Positions 50,350-58,379 of a DNA stretch of 64,000 nt are shown here, piece by piece. This DNA is from RGIG4097 sp964599875. Its GTDB lineage: Bacteria; Bacillota; Clostridia; Christensenellales; CAG-917. The stretch is from contig CAZRHE010000002.1 of assembly GCA_964599875.1 (NCBI GenBank), positions 1 through 64,000 on the forward strand, given 5' to 3'. The translations under genes and the position numbers were made by a program. Every line of letters starts with the position of its first letter. Within the stretch, counting starts at the first letter, position 1. A model generated the notes under the pieces. The model searched no databases. It worked only from the letters and a program-made list of their open reading frames with translations, and was not told the DNA's origin.

Positions 50350-50775
50350 GCCTAATTTTAGTGCATAATGAAAAAATCCGCCGTTTATCGGTGGATTTTT
50401 TATGCTTTAAGTGCCGTTTTTTTGGAATATGGTGCCGTTCCCGGAGATTTTTCGTCGTGCTTTGCACTTCCTCTGAATGACGATATAGCGGTATACTCAC
50501 TTTTTTTGTCATTCCGAGCAAACATAGGGGCATCCCCACCGCAAAAACAAGCCAATGGCAATATGATTTAGCATTATGCTGAAATCAGGCGCAGATTTTT
50601 GCGGAAGGGGAAAAAGGAACAAGGCTCAACGCATAAAGCCCTCGTGAGAGGGCATAGCGCAAAGTGTCTTGTGACGTAATCTCGTGGAAACGAAACGATA
50701 CTTATGTTCGCATCAATTAAGAACGGGTGCGGGTGTCCCGCCCACACCTATTACCTATTCACTATTACTTCTTAC
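50350..50775. repeat. 426-nt gene-free, hairpin- and repeat-rich region
   Basis: It holds the gpmI terminator. A GGGGATGCCCC-like imperfect repeat follows (on the minus strand, about 50515-50540). Then come a GCCCTC-GTGA-GAGGGC hairpin (about 50639-50654) and a GGGTGTCCCG-rich inverted repeat (about 50726-50752), leading into a pyrimidine-rich stretch of ACCTATT/ACTATT units (about 50745-50780). The look is that of dispersed non-coding elements of uncultured Clostridia. Small frames inside it lack Shine-Dalgarno sequences and were rejected. Confidence 0.5.
50372..50401 (+). terminator. Intrinsic terminator after gpmI
   Basis: A 12-bp stem with one wobble pair (50372-50383 / 50389-50400), a 5-nt loop and a T-run. 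Confidence 0.88.
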
Positions 50776-51300
50776 CTATTTTTTATCGGGTTTTGGAATA
50801 GGGGAGAAGCACTTATCGAGTTCCCCTCTTCTTTCAAGCACTTCGTAGAGGTCGTCGGGGACGTTGTCGATGATTTGCGGATTGCGCGTGAAACATAAGT
50901 ATTCATTGGATAAATCCACGTTGCTCGCGTGCAACAGTATCAAATCTTCTTCTTTGACCACTAAGTCAACGTCCGAGCAGGACCACATGCCGTCTTCTTC
51001 TTGGAAAATTTCGCCCTCGAAAATAACGAGCCAGCAACCCCCTATTTTTCTCGGGTCCATGATGCATCCTTTGGCTCCTTTATGTAACCCCATGCTTGCA
51101 TAATATTCATTCTCTACGTTTAGAGCAACCCAATCGTATTCTTGCATAATGCCTCCTATTTTTTATCGGGTTTTGGGATAGGGGAGAAACACTTGTCGAG
51201 TTCACCTCTTCTTTCAAGCACTTCGTAGAGGTCGTCGGGGACGTTGTCGATGATTTGAGGATTGTGCGTGAAACATAAGTATTCTTCGGATAAATCAACG
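50775..51300. repeat. Tandem direct repeat from gene duplication
   Basis: Bases 50775-50921 repeat at 51154-51300 (offset 379) with only a few substitutions. They cover the 3' halves of the two small genes; the 5' halves have diverged more. A recent duplication or partial conversion is likely. Confidence 0.75.
50776..51147 (-). CDS. Small SH3-like protein, duplicate copy 1
   Basis: A 123-residue protein of unknown family. The N-terminal 70 residues look like a small beta-barrel (YDWVALNVENEYYASMGLHKGAKGCIMDPRKIGGCWLVIFEGEIF), of the KOW/SH3-like kind often seen in immunity or accessory proteins. The C-terminal 35 residues, PQIIDNVPDDLYEVLERRGEL onward, are identical to copy 2. AGGAGG precedes the ATG. 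It lies 8 nt downstream of copy 2 in one transcript. Confidence 0.65.
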   Translation of the reverse strand: MQEYDWVALNVENEYYASMGLHKGAKGCIMDPRKIGGCWLVIFEGEIFQEEDGMWSCSDVDLVVKEEDLILLHASNVDLSNEYLCFTRNPQIIDNVPDDLYEVLERRGELDKCFSPIPKPDKK

Positions 51301-51527
51301 TTCATCGCTTTTACGAGTCTTAAGTCCTCTTCTTTGACGTTTACGTAAGCATCCGAACAAGTCCAGACGCCGTCTTCACCTTGGAAAATCTCTTTGTCAA
51401 AAATAACGAACCAAGTGCCTTCGATTTTTCGCGGGTCCATAATGGTGCCTATATCCCCTTTGTGTGCACCCTCTTTGGCGTAGCACTCTTTTTCGACTAT
51501 CAACTCAACAATATCATATTCTTGCAT
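51156..51527 (-). CDS. Small SH3-like protein, duplicate copy 2
   Basis: 123 residues, about 60-65% identical to copy 1 overall and identical over the last 35 residues. It has the same beta-barrel pattern (YDIVELIVEKECYAKEGAHKGDIGTIMDPRKIEGTWFVIFDKEIF). The start at 51527 is chosen from the AAGGAG Shine-Dalgarno and alignment with copy 1; a frame extension to 51578 is rejected. Both copies lie downstream of a Cys/His-rich protein on the same strand. A role as immunity or antitoxin to it is only a hypothesis. Confidence 0.65.
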   Translation of the reverse strand: MQEYDIVELIVEKECYAKEGAHKGDIGTIMDPRKIEGTWFVIFDKEIFQGEDGVWTCSDAYVNVKEEDLRLVKAMNVDLSEEYLCFTHNPQIIDNVPDDLYEVLERRGELDKCFSPIPKPDKK

Positions 51528-51549
51528 ATAATCAAATCTCCTTATTATG

Positions 51550-51578
51550 AGTATAATATAGCTTTGTAAAGTTTGCAA
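51550..51578 (-). promoter_or_regulatory. Promoter of the duplicated small genes
   Basis: On the minus strand: TTGCAA (complement of 51573-51578), 17-nt spacer, TATACT (complement of 51550-51555). Confidence 0.6.
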
Positions 51579-51580
51579 AT

Positions 51581-52159
51581 TTATTTTTTTTGATTTGCAA
51601 ATGGCGTTGCAAGCAAAATTTTCCCGTCAGGGTAAACGGTCCAACCTGTTTTAAACGCAATATACTCGCCGTTGTCTTTTCGTTTAAGTATAATTTCAAT
51701 GTTGATTGATTGAGAATACTTGTTTAAATTTGTGAGAGTGTAATTCCCGGTAGAATAAGCAATATATGCTTGTTTTGCAAATTCTTTTTGCAAATATTCA
51801 GAGTCGTTAATATCAAATCCCCACGATTCAAAAAGTTGTTTTTTATCTCCTACCTCATGATGAACGAATGCATATCTTGTAAATTTAATTATTGGACATT
51901 CTACCATAACGGTCATATGCTGTACGTTTTTCAAAAAGCAATGGCAATGTGGATGGTGTGGGATTGTAGGACACTTGTCAATAACAAAACAACAGCCGTT
52001 CAAATTTAAGCAAATAGAGCAGTGTGAAGTATTGTTTTGTTCAGCATATATTCTTTTCATTTCTGCTGTGGTTGCCGGTGCCGTGCCGGGATGAATGATT
52101 TTTACCCATTCTTCCATACACAATTTTTCTAAAAGTTTTCCTGCTTCCGATAAGTTCAT
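51581..52159 (-). CDS. Cys/His-rich protein, phage-head/toxin-tip-like
   Basis: A 192-residue protein. The N-terminal region has an HCSIC pair followed by HPHCHC, a pattern like the C-terminal zinc motif of SPP1-type phage head morphogenesis proteins. The C-terminal region reads IEIILKRKDNGEYIAFKTGWTVYPDGKILLATPF, resembling a short effector-like beta module. It is AT-rich compared with flanking genes, which suggests transfer. It lies upstream of the duplicated small genes on the same strand. It may be a phage remnant or an orphan effector; I cannot decide. Confidence 0.5.
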   Translation of the reverse strand: MNLSEAGKLLEKLCMEEWVKIIHPGTAPATTAEMKRIYAEQNNTSHCSICLNLNGCCFVIDKCPTIPHHPHCHCFLKNVQHMTVMVECPIIKFTRYAFVHHEVGDKKQLFESWGFDINDSEYLQKEFAKQAYIAYSTGNYTLTNLNKYSQSINIEIILKRKDNGEYIAFKTGWTVYPDGKILLATPFANQKK

Positions 52160-52254
52160 ATGGATTTTCCTCCTTGAAGAGAAAGTAACTTATGAAAACG
52201 TCGAAAAGCAAGTTTTTATGACACGGAAAAATTTTTGTTTTTTGTTTCATAAAC

Positions 52255-52280
52255 AAATCCGACGTTTATGCGTCGGATTT
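52255..52280 (-). terminator. Terminator of the MATE gene
   Basis: Stem AAATCCGACG / CGTCGGATTT (52255-52264 / 52271-52280). A T-rich stretch follows on the minus strand. Confidence 0.85.
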
Positions 52281-52334
52281 GAGAGGTTAAAGTTTTGGTT
52301 TTGCAAAATGTGTGGGATTTCGTCTTTGATGAAA

Positions 52335-53792
52335 TTATGCGACGAATTCCGTTTCGGGGGGATTGAGTGCGAGATTTTCTTCGGCGCGAAGGGCAAACTC
52401 TTCGTCCTTCTTTTTGAAGATTCTCTTTATCGTGGCAAGGGCGATCGGGAAGAATATTGCCGTCGTCACGAACTCTGCGACGGGGAATGCAACCCAAAAT
52501 CCCGTAAGTCCGAGGTCGGTGTAGTTGGACAGCACGTAGCCGAGAGGTACGAGGATTCCGATTTGACGGAGAAGGGAAATGAGCATTGCTTTTATGCCTT
52601 GTCCGACCGCGTTGAACATTGCAATCATAATGACCGAAACGCCCGCTGAAACGAATGCGATAGAGCAAAGTCGGAGTGCCTCGGAGCCGACTGCAACCTT
52701 GTTTGCGGTGTCGGGGGAGAATAGCGCAAGGATATATTGCGGCATCGAGTGGAAAATAATCAGTCCGAAAGTCATATAGCAAAACGCTATCAGCATCGAC
52801 GTGTAGAAAGTCTTGTCGAAACGCTTGCGGTTGTTTGCGCCGTAATTGTAACCCATAATAGGCATGCAGCCTTGGTTCAGACCGAAGACGGGCATAAACA
52901 CGAAGGATTGCACTTTGAAGTAGATTCCGAACGCCCAAACCGCATCTTTGAATCCGTTGAGAATGACGTTTGAAATCATGTACATAATCGAGCCGATTGC
53001 GTTGAGGACTACGGAGGGCAGACCGACTTTGATGATTTCGAGGACGATCGCCTTTTGCACTCGGAAACCTTTTTTGAAGAAGATTTGTATGTCGTAGTGC
53101 TTTTTCGTTAGGACGATTAGCGGCACGAACATAGACGCGATTTGTCCCGTAACGGTTGCGATTGCCGCGCCGACCGCACCCATATCACACGCAAGAATGA
53201 AGATGGGGTCGAGAATGATATTGGTTATTGCGCCCGTCAATTGCGCGAACATAGGAATTATCATATTGCCCATCGCTTGAAGTATACGATTGAGCATGGT
53301 TTCCACCATAACGCCTATCGAGCAACAGATGCAAATGGTGAGATAGACGGTTCCCATTTCTTGAACTTTCGCCCAATCCGCCGTATCTTCGAGTTGTGCC
53401 GCCGCGCCCGTCGTGTAAGCGGAGATGAATCCGTCCGCGACGAAGTAGCCGATTATCAAAAAGGTAAGTCCCGAAAGAATGGAGAGGAGAAGTCCTGTTT
53501 GCGCCGCCGCGCTTGCGTCTACGTTTTTGCCCTCGCCGAGTTTACGCGATATGACCGAGCCCGTGCCGACCGCAAATCCGATTGCAAAAGCGTTGACGAG
53601 GAGTTGCATAGGCATGGCGTAAGAGAGCGCAAGGACGCCGTTTGTTGCGTCGTACATGCCGACGAAGACGCTGTCTACTATGTTGTAAAGCGCTTGCACG
53701 AGCATGGACAATATGGAAGGGCCGCTCATTTGCAAGATGAGTTTTCCGATGGGTACGTTTCCGAGTTTTGTCGATTGTAAATCCTGAGCCAT
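52335..53792 (-). CDS. MATE-family multidrug/metabolite efflux transporter
   Basis: 485 residues with about 12 transmembrane helices. The two MATE halves are visible, the first starting PIGKLILQMSGPSILSMLVQALYNIVDSVFVG, the second at about residue 240. NQGCMPIMGYNYGANN is the family-typical mid-protein motif. It probably exports drugs or metabolites with Na+ or H+. It lies 24 nt downstream of the antiporter gene, so both are likely co-transcribed. Confidence 0.93.
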   Translation of the reverse strand: MAQDLQSTKLGNVPIGKLILQMSGPSILSMLVQALYNIVDSVFVGMYDATNGVLALSYAMPMQLLVNAFAIGFAVGTGSVISRKLGEGKNVDASAAAQTGLLLSILSGLTFLIIGYFVADGFISAYTTGAAAQLEDTADWAKVQEMGTVYLTICICCSIGVMVETMLNRILQAMGNMIIPMFAQLTGAITNIILDPIFILACDMGAVGAAIATVTGQIASMFVPLIVLTKKHYDIQIFFKKGFRVQKAIVLEIIKVGLPSVVLNAIGSIMYMISNVILNGFKDAVWAFGIYFKVQSFVFMPVFGLNQGCMPIMGYNYGANNRKRFDKTFYTSMLIAFCYMTFGLIIFHSMPQYILALFSPDTANKVAVGSEALRLCSIAFVSAGVSVIMIAMFNAVGQGIKAMLISLLRQIGILVPLGYVLSNYTDLGLTGFWVAFPVAEFVTTAIFFPIALATIKRIFKKKDEEFALRAEENLALNPPETEFVA

Positions 53793-53816
53793 TGTTATCC
53801 TAACGTGAATTTAATA

Positions 53817-55079
53817 TTATGCGTTTGTATCGTTCGTGGTTGCGTCCGCTGTTTCGAGGACGGGATTTATAGGGGGAGGAAGGGTGTTTTCGCCCTTGTA
53901 ACTTGCCTTCAAAATAATGGGGGTGAGAAGGGAAGTAAGGATGATAAGGATGATGATGAAAGGCATAATTTCCGCGCTGACCATACCTGCCGAAACGCCC
54001 TTTTGAGCGCACACGAGGACGACTTCCGCACGCACCATCATACCGACTCCGACTCTCAAAGAATCCTTGACGGAATACTTGCAAACGAGTGCGCCGAGAC
54101 CGCACCCCACGACCTTGCCGAGAATACCCGCCAAGATGAATGCGAAACCGAAACCGACCATTTTCCCGTCGATTCCGCTAAATGAAGTCTGTATTCCGAT
54201 ATTTGCGAAGAAAACAGGAGCGAAAATCAGATAGTTGCTCGTTTCGATTTTTTGGTCTACGTAATGCTTCTCGCCGATGTTGGAAAGGATGAGTCCCGCG
54301 ACGTAGGCTCCCGTTATATCCGCCACTCCGAACCAATGTTCCGCAGCCCACGCGTAGAAGAAACACATTGCGAAACAGAAGATAGGGATACGTCTTGTAT
54401 GGGGGTATTTTTTGGACGCCCATTTCATCGCTATATCGAGGACGATACCGACCGCGATAGCCGCCGCGAAGAAAGCAATCATCATGCCGATGGTTTTGCC
54501 GATTTCGCTTGCAGAGCCGCTGTTTTCAAGGCTGATGAAAAGGGAAAGGAGTATGACGCCGATGATATCGTCGAGGATTGCGGCGGACACTATGGAAGTG
54601 CCGACTTTGGTGTTGAGTTTGCCGAGTTCTTTGAGAGCGGCGACGGTTATGCTGACCGAAGTCGCGGCGAGAATGGTGCCGTAGAACATATTGCAAAGGA
54701 TATCGTGGGTGGAAAGTCCCGAAAATCCGCCGTTATTGAAAAGGCACGCCACGATAAAGCCGAATCCGAGAGGGAACAAAACTCCGAGAGAGGTGATTAT
54801 AATCGAGGGAATTCCCGTGGATTTGAATTGTTTGAGGTCGGTTTCGATGCCCGCCGAGAACATAATCAAAATGACGCCGATTTTCGCAAGGAAGGAAAGT
54901 CCTTCGAGGGTGAAAGACGAAAGGATTTTTTGTCCGGGGATGAGTTTGATAAGACCGATGAGTATACCCGCGACGAGCATTCCTATGACTTGCGGAAGCC
55001 CTATTTTTTTGCAACCCATCGAGAGCACTTTCGACAGGATGAGTATCATCGCGAGAGGGAGAAGAATCTCGTATTCCAT
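53817..55079 (-). CDS. Cation:proton antiporter (CPA2/KefB-like membrane domain)
   Basis: About 420 residues with 12-13 transmembrane helices, no C-terminal TrkA-N/RCK domain. Typical features are GCKKIGLPQVIGMLVAGILIG near the N-terminus, AILDDIIGVILLSLF with the conserved aspartates of the ion-binding site (about residues 165-180), and a long GAYVAGLILS helix. It exchanges Na+ or K+ for H+. The ATG at 55079 has AAGGA 5 nt upstream; the GTG at 55097 does not. First gene of the antiporter-MATE operon. Confidence 0.9.
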   Translation of the reverse strand: MEYEILLPLAMILILSKVLSMGCKKIGLPQVIGMLVAGILIGLIKLIPGQKILSSFTLEGLSFLAKIGVILIMFSAGIETDLKQFKSTGIPSIIITSLGVLFPLGFGFIVACLFNNGGFSGLSTHDILCNMFYGTILAATSVSITVAALKELGKLNTKVGTSIVSAAILDDIIGVILLSLFISLENSGSASEIGKTIGMMIAFFAAAIAVGIVLDIAMKWASKKYPHTRRIPIFCFAMCFFYAWAAEHWFGVADITGAYVAGLILSNIGEKHYVDQKIETSNYLIFAPVFFANIGIQTSFSGIDGKMVGFGFAFILAGILGKVVGCGLGALVCKYSVKDSLRVGVGMMVRAEVVLVCAQKGVSAGMVSAEIMPFIIILIILTSLLTPIILKASYKGENTLPPPINPVLETADATTNDTNA

Positions 55080-55133
55080 ATATTCCTTATCGCGCACCTA
55101 TGCGCTGAAATTTAATCTTCGTTTTAGAAACTC

Positions 55134-55162
55134 GTTATACTCTTTTCGATAAAAATAGTCAA
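55134..55162 (-). promoter_or_regulatory. Antiporter operon promoter
   Basis: Minus strand TTGACT (complement of 55157-55162) and TATAAC (complement of 55134-55139), 17-nt spacer. Confidence 0.75.
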
Positions 55163-55252
55163 GCGTAGCGGTATGGTTGCGGAAAAAATCGCGATAAAAG
55201 GCGGATTTTCCACGCGCGAATTAGGCGGAGGCGTCAAAATGCGCCTATTCCG

Positions 55253-55281
55253 TTGACACGATTGTGCGCACGTGGTAAAAT
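55253..55281 (+). promoter_or_regulatory. Promoter of the 145-residue membrane protein gene
   Basis: TTGACA (55253-55258) and TAAAAT (55276-55281), 17-nt spacer. Confidence 0.8.
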
Positions 55282-55329
55282 GGTACAAGATATTGTGTAT
55301 ATATACGCACGCGTATCGGTAGCAAAATT

Positions 55330-55767
55330 ATGATGAACATGAACGTAATTCTCAACTTAACGAGCACTTTCCTCGGCATTGCGTGTGCCATAGCGGCAAT
55401 CGCGATATTGTTCCTTTTGGGCGTTTTTATCAAAAATCTCCCGAACGGCATAAGTCGTTTGCTTTCCGCTATATTGGCGTCCATGGTCATCGCGACTTTT
55501 TTGACGGGGCTTGCGGCGCAATTTTTGTACGTCCTGTCCTCTAAAGCGATGCTTACCGCCGTGTTCTCGATAAAAATCGTGAGCGTCACGGCAATGGTAG
55601 GCTTTTTACTTTATTCCGCAAACCGCTTTTTATGGTTCGTATTGAACGAAAGACGCTTTTTGAAAGGATTGTCTTTTTGCGTAAACGGATTTGCGACTTT
55701 TGCGAGGAATAAGAAATCTTCCTCGTCTTTATTCGAATTGAAAACGTCGTCGGTGCTTTTGTGGTGA
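55330..55767 (+). CDS. Small membrane protein of unknown function
   Basis: 145 residues with three hydrophobic segments (about 7-30, 44-68 and 78-96), followed by a basic, Ser/Lys-rich cytoplasmic end. No family is recognised. It has a consensus promoter but only a weak Shine-Dalgarno. It stands before the ABC exporter genes and may or may not be functionally linked. Confidence 0.6.
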   Translation: MMNMNVILNLTSTFLGIACAIAAIAILFLLGVFIKNLPNGISRLLSAILASMVIATFLTGLAAQFLYVLSSKAMLTAVFSIKIVSVTAMVGFLLYSANRFLWFVLNERRFLKGLSFCVNGFATFARNKKSSSSLFELKTSSVLLW

Positions 55768-55827
55768 CGATAAAATTCCCTTTCGCGACGGGCGGTCGCA
55801 ATATTAACTATTCAGGAGAAAAACATT

Positions 55828-56658
55828 ATGCTTAAAATAGAAAATTTGACAAAGAAATATCCCAAAAGCGACAGACTTGCGGTAGATAATATCAGCATCG
55901 AACTTCAACCCGGTGAAATCTTCGGATTCCTCGGACAAAACGGCGCGGGCAAATCTACCACCATTAAATGCCTCACGGGCATACTTCCTTTCGACGGCGG
56001 CACGATTGAAATCTGCGGACACGATATCGTGAAAGACCCTATCGGCGCGAAGATGAATATGGGTTACGTCCCCGACAACCATTCCGTGTACGAAAAACTC
56101 ACGGGCAGAGAATACGTCAATTACGTTGCGGACCTATATAAAGTTTCTCTTGCGGACAGAACGGAAAGATTCGAGCGTTATCTCGACCTTTTCAAACTTC
56201 GTTACGCGGCGGATAGACAAATCAAAGCGTATTCCCACGGTATGAAACAAAAGATTTGTATCATAGCGGCGCTTATACACGAGCCTAAACTTTGGGTTCT
56301 CGACGAACCGATGATGGGTCTTGACCCTCAATCCACTGCGGAAATCATCGCGCATATGCGTGAACATTGCGCAAAAGGCAACACGGTTTTCTTCAGTTCG
56401 CACAACCTCGACCTCGTCAAAAAACTCTGCGACAGAGTGGCGGTCATCAACGAAGGCAAACTCATCGACATGTTCGACCTCAAAGATAACGAACAAAACA
56501 AAGCGAATCTCGAAGAAAGATTCTTCAAAATCACCGGCACTTACGAAAAACGTTTGTTCGAGGACTACGCCGCACAAGAAAGCGCGGATATGCGCCCCGA
56601 CCTTCCTCTTGAAGAAGTTGCAACCGAAGACGTCGCCGAAACGGAGGACAAGGACTGA
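55828..56658 (+). CDS. ABC transporter ATP-binding protein (exporter type)
   Basis: A 276-residue nucleotide-binding domain of an ABC-2 type exporter. Walker A GQNGAGKST (about 38-46), the Q-loop region, a degenerate signature YSHGMKQ (about 136), Walker B LWVLDEPMMGLD and the SSHNLDLV switch His are all present. The last 60 residues are acidic. AGGAG precedes the ATG. It overlaps the permease gene by 1 nt (TGATG). Confidence 0.92.
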   Translation: MLKIENLTKKYPKSDRLAVDNISIELQPGEIFGFLGQNGAGKSTTIKCLTGILPFDGGTIEICGHDIVKDPIGAKMNMGYVPDNHSVYEKLTGREYVNYVADLYKVSLADRTERFERYLDLFKLRYAADRQIKAYSHGMKQKICIIAALIHEPKLWVLDEPMMGLDPQSTAEIIAHMREHCAKGNTVFFSSHNLDLVKKLCDRVAVINEGKLIDMFDLKDNEQNKANLEERFFKITGTYEKRLFEDYAAQESADMRPDLPLEEVATEDVAETEDKD

Positions 56659-58364
56659 TGAAACAATCCATCTCATGGCAAAGCGTTAAAACGCTATTCC
56701 GCCTCGACCTGCGTTCTCGTTACGGCACGAACACCGAAATGACGGCGAAAGACAAAGGAATGAAAGCCGTCAACGTGTTGTTCGCCCTCGTCGTGTACGC
56801 ACTTCTCGTAATGGGCATATATTTCTTGACGAGAATGTTCGTCGTGCGTTCGGGGCTCAGAATCGAATTTTTGGTCATAATAACCCTGCTCACGATGGGC
56901 ATCGAAACCATAGTCGCGACAAGTACGGTCGTGAAGAACTTATATATGAACGGGGACAACGAACTGTTGTTGCGCTTCCCTGTAAACGGCGCGGAAATTC
57001 TCATCGCGAAATCCATATATTGCGCTCTTCACAACTTCGTAGTGTGCGTGCTGTTCACCCTTCCTTTCTACGTGGTGTTCGGCGTGGTCACGGACGCGGT
57101 AGTCGGCTACTATTTTGCGGCACTCGGCATGATAATTTTCTCGACGATGTTCCCGTTTTTCGTGGCGAACCTCATCGCAATCCCCGTGATGAGAGCGGTG
57201 AATGCGGTCAAGAACCAATTCTTGCTCATTCTCATATTCGTCATACTTGTCATATGCGGCTGTTTCGTGCTGTATATGGAAGCGTTGTCCGGCATACTTA
57301 CCTATCTGTCCGATAACAACGCGAACTTATTCGGCGACCCCGTCATCAGAGAGAAACTCATAAACTTTGCGGCGCACGCGTATCCTTTCAACTGGTACGC
57401 ATACGTGCTCAACGGCAAAGTGGCGGGCGGACTCACCGCAAAAGACCTCGGACTTTCCTTCCTTTGGATATTCCTCATCGACGTAGTGCTCGGCGTAGGC
57501 GCGTATTTCGTGACGACGAAGTTCTATTACGGCACCATTCTCAAAGGTATCGAAACCGAAAAGGTCACCTTCCAAAAGAAAAATCAGAAGAACAGAAGGC
57601 GTTCCATATTCGGCACTTTGCTCAATAGGGAATTCTTCCTTATCTTCAGAAGTTTCAATTACAGTTTCCAATATTTCGCGATGGCATGCGCCGCACCCGT
57701 CATGGTGTACTACTGCAACGACCTTGCGGCGTCTATGGGTAAAAAGAGCGTGGGCGCGTCTATCGTGCCGGGACTTACCCTCCTCGTCATCATCATATTC
57801 GTCACCATAGTGGTTTCCTTCGCCTCGACGTCCATATCGAGAGAGGGCAACGTGTTTTATCATACGAAAGTCATCCCCGTCAGTTACACCAATCAAATCC
57901 TTGTCAAACTGTTCCTGTACGCACTGGTCGGCACGATATCCGTCGCGCTGTCCTGTATAGTCGTAGGGGCAACGTTCGGCTCGGAGAAGGGCGGCAACTT
58001 GCTTTCCGCAATGGACGTGGGAGCGATATTCGGCATATCCGAAATGGTCGTGCTTGCGCAGACTTGCTTGTCTATGTGGGCGGACATCAAATCTCCGACC
58101 TTCAACGTGTCGGGGGACGGTGAACTCGTCAGCGCGAACAAGAACGTTGCGCTTGCTTTGTTCACGGGCATAATCACCGCGGTTTTGTACGGCGTGTTTG
58201 CAATGGTGTTCAGTTTCGGATTCACTATCGGTGACTCTCAATTCGAGATGACCCCCTCGGTCGTGTACGGCATACTTGCAGGCGTATCGGGCGTGGTGTT
58301 GATCGCAAGCGTGTGCTTGCTGTTCATCAATCTCGAAAAGCGCTATACGAAGATAGTGCCTTAA
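56658..58364 (+). CDS. ABC-2 type permease
   Basis: 568 residues with about 12 transmembrane helices in two groups, separated by a large loop around residues 270-330 (KNQKNRRRSIFGTLLNREFFLIFRS). It partners with the ATPase before it. It is followed by two large membrane-anchored Big2/beta-helix proteins only 15 nt downstream, so the exporter and those proteins may be one system (inference). The exported substrate cannot be read. Confidence 0.88.
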   Translation: MKQSISWQSVKTLFRLDLRSRYGTNTEMTAKDKGMKAVNVLFALVVYALLVMGIYFLTRMFVVRSGLRIEFLVIITLLTMGIETIVATSTVVKNLYMNGDNELLLRFPVNGAEILIAKSIYCALHNFVVCVLFTLPFYVVFGVVTDAVVGYYFAALGMIIFSTMFPFFVANLIAIPVMRAVNAVKNQFLLILIFVILVICGCFVLYMEALSGILTYLSDNNANLFGDPVIREKLINFAAHAYPFNWYAYVLNGKVAGGLTAKDLGLSFLWIFLIDVVLGVGAYFVTTKFYYGTILKGIETEKVTFQKKNQKNRRRSIFGTLLNREFFLIFRSFNYSFQYFAMACAAPVMVYYCNDLAASMGKKSVGASIVPGLTLLVIIIFVTIVVSFASTSISREGNVFYHTKVIPVSYTNQILVKLFLYALVGTISVALSCIVVGATFGSEKGGNLLSAMDVGAIFGISEMVVLAQTCLSMWADIKSPTFNVSGDGELVSANKNVALALFTGIITAVLYGVFAMVFSFGFTIGDSQFEMTPSVVYGILAGVSGVVLIASVCLLFINLEKRYTKIVP

Positions 58365-58379
58365 TAAGGGAGAATTGAA

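Noticed and set aside
50342..50571. Short frames in the gene-free block after gpmI
   Set aside because: They lie in hairpin repeats and a terminator, and no Shine-Dalgarno supports them.
50350..50775. A tRNA-like or tmRNA-like fold
   Set aside because: Hairpins are present, but no T-arm/anticodon arrangement or conserved bases could be matched.
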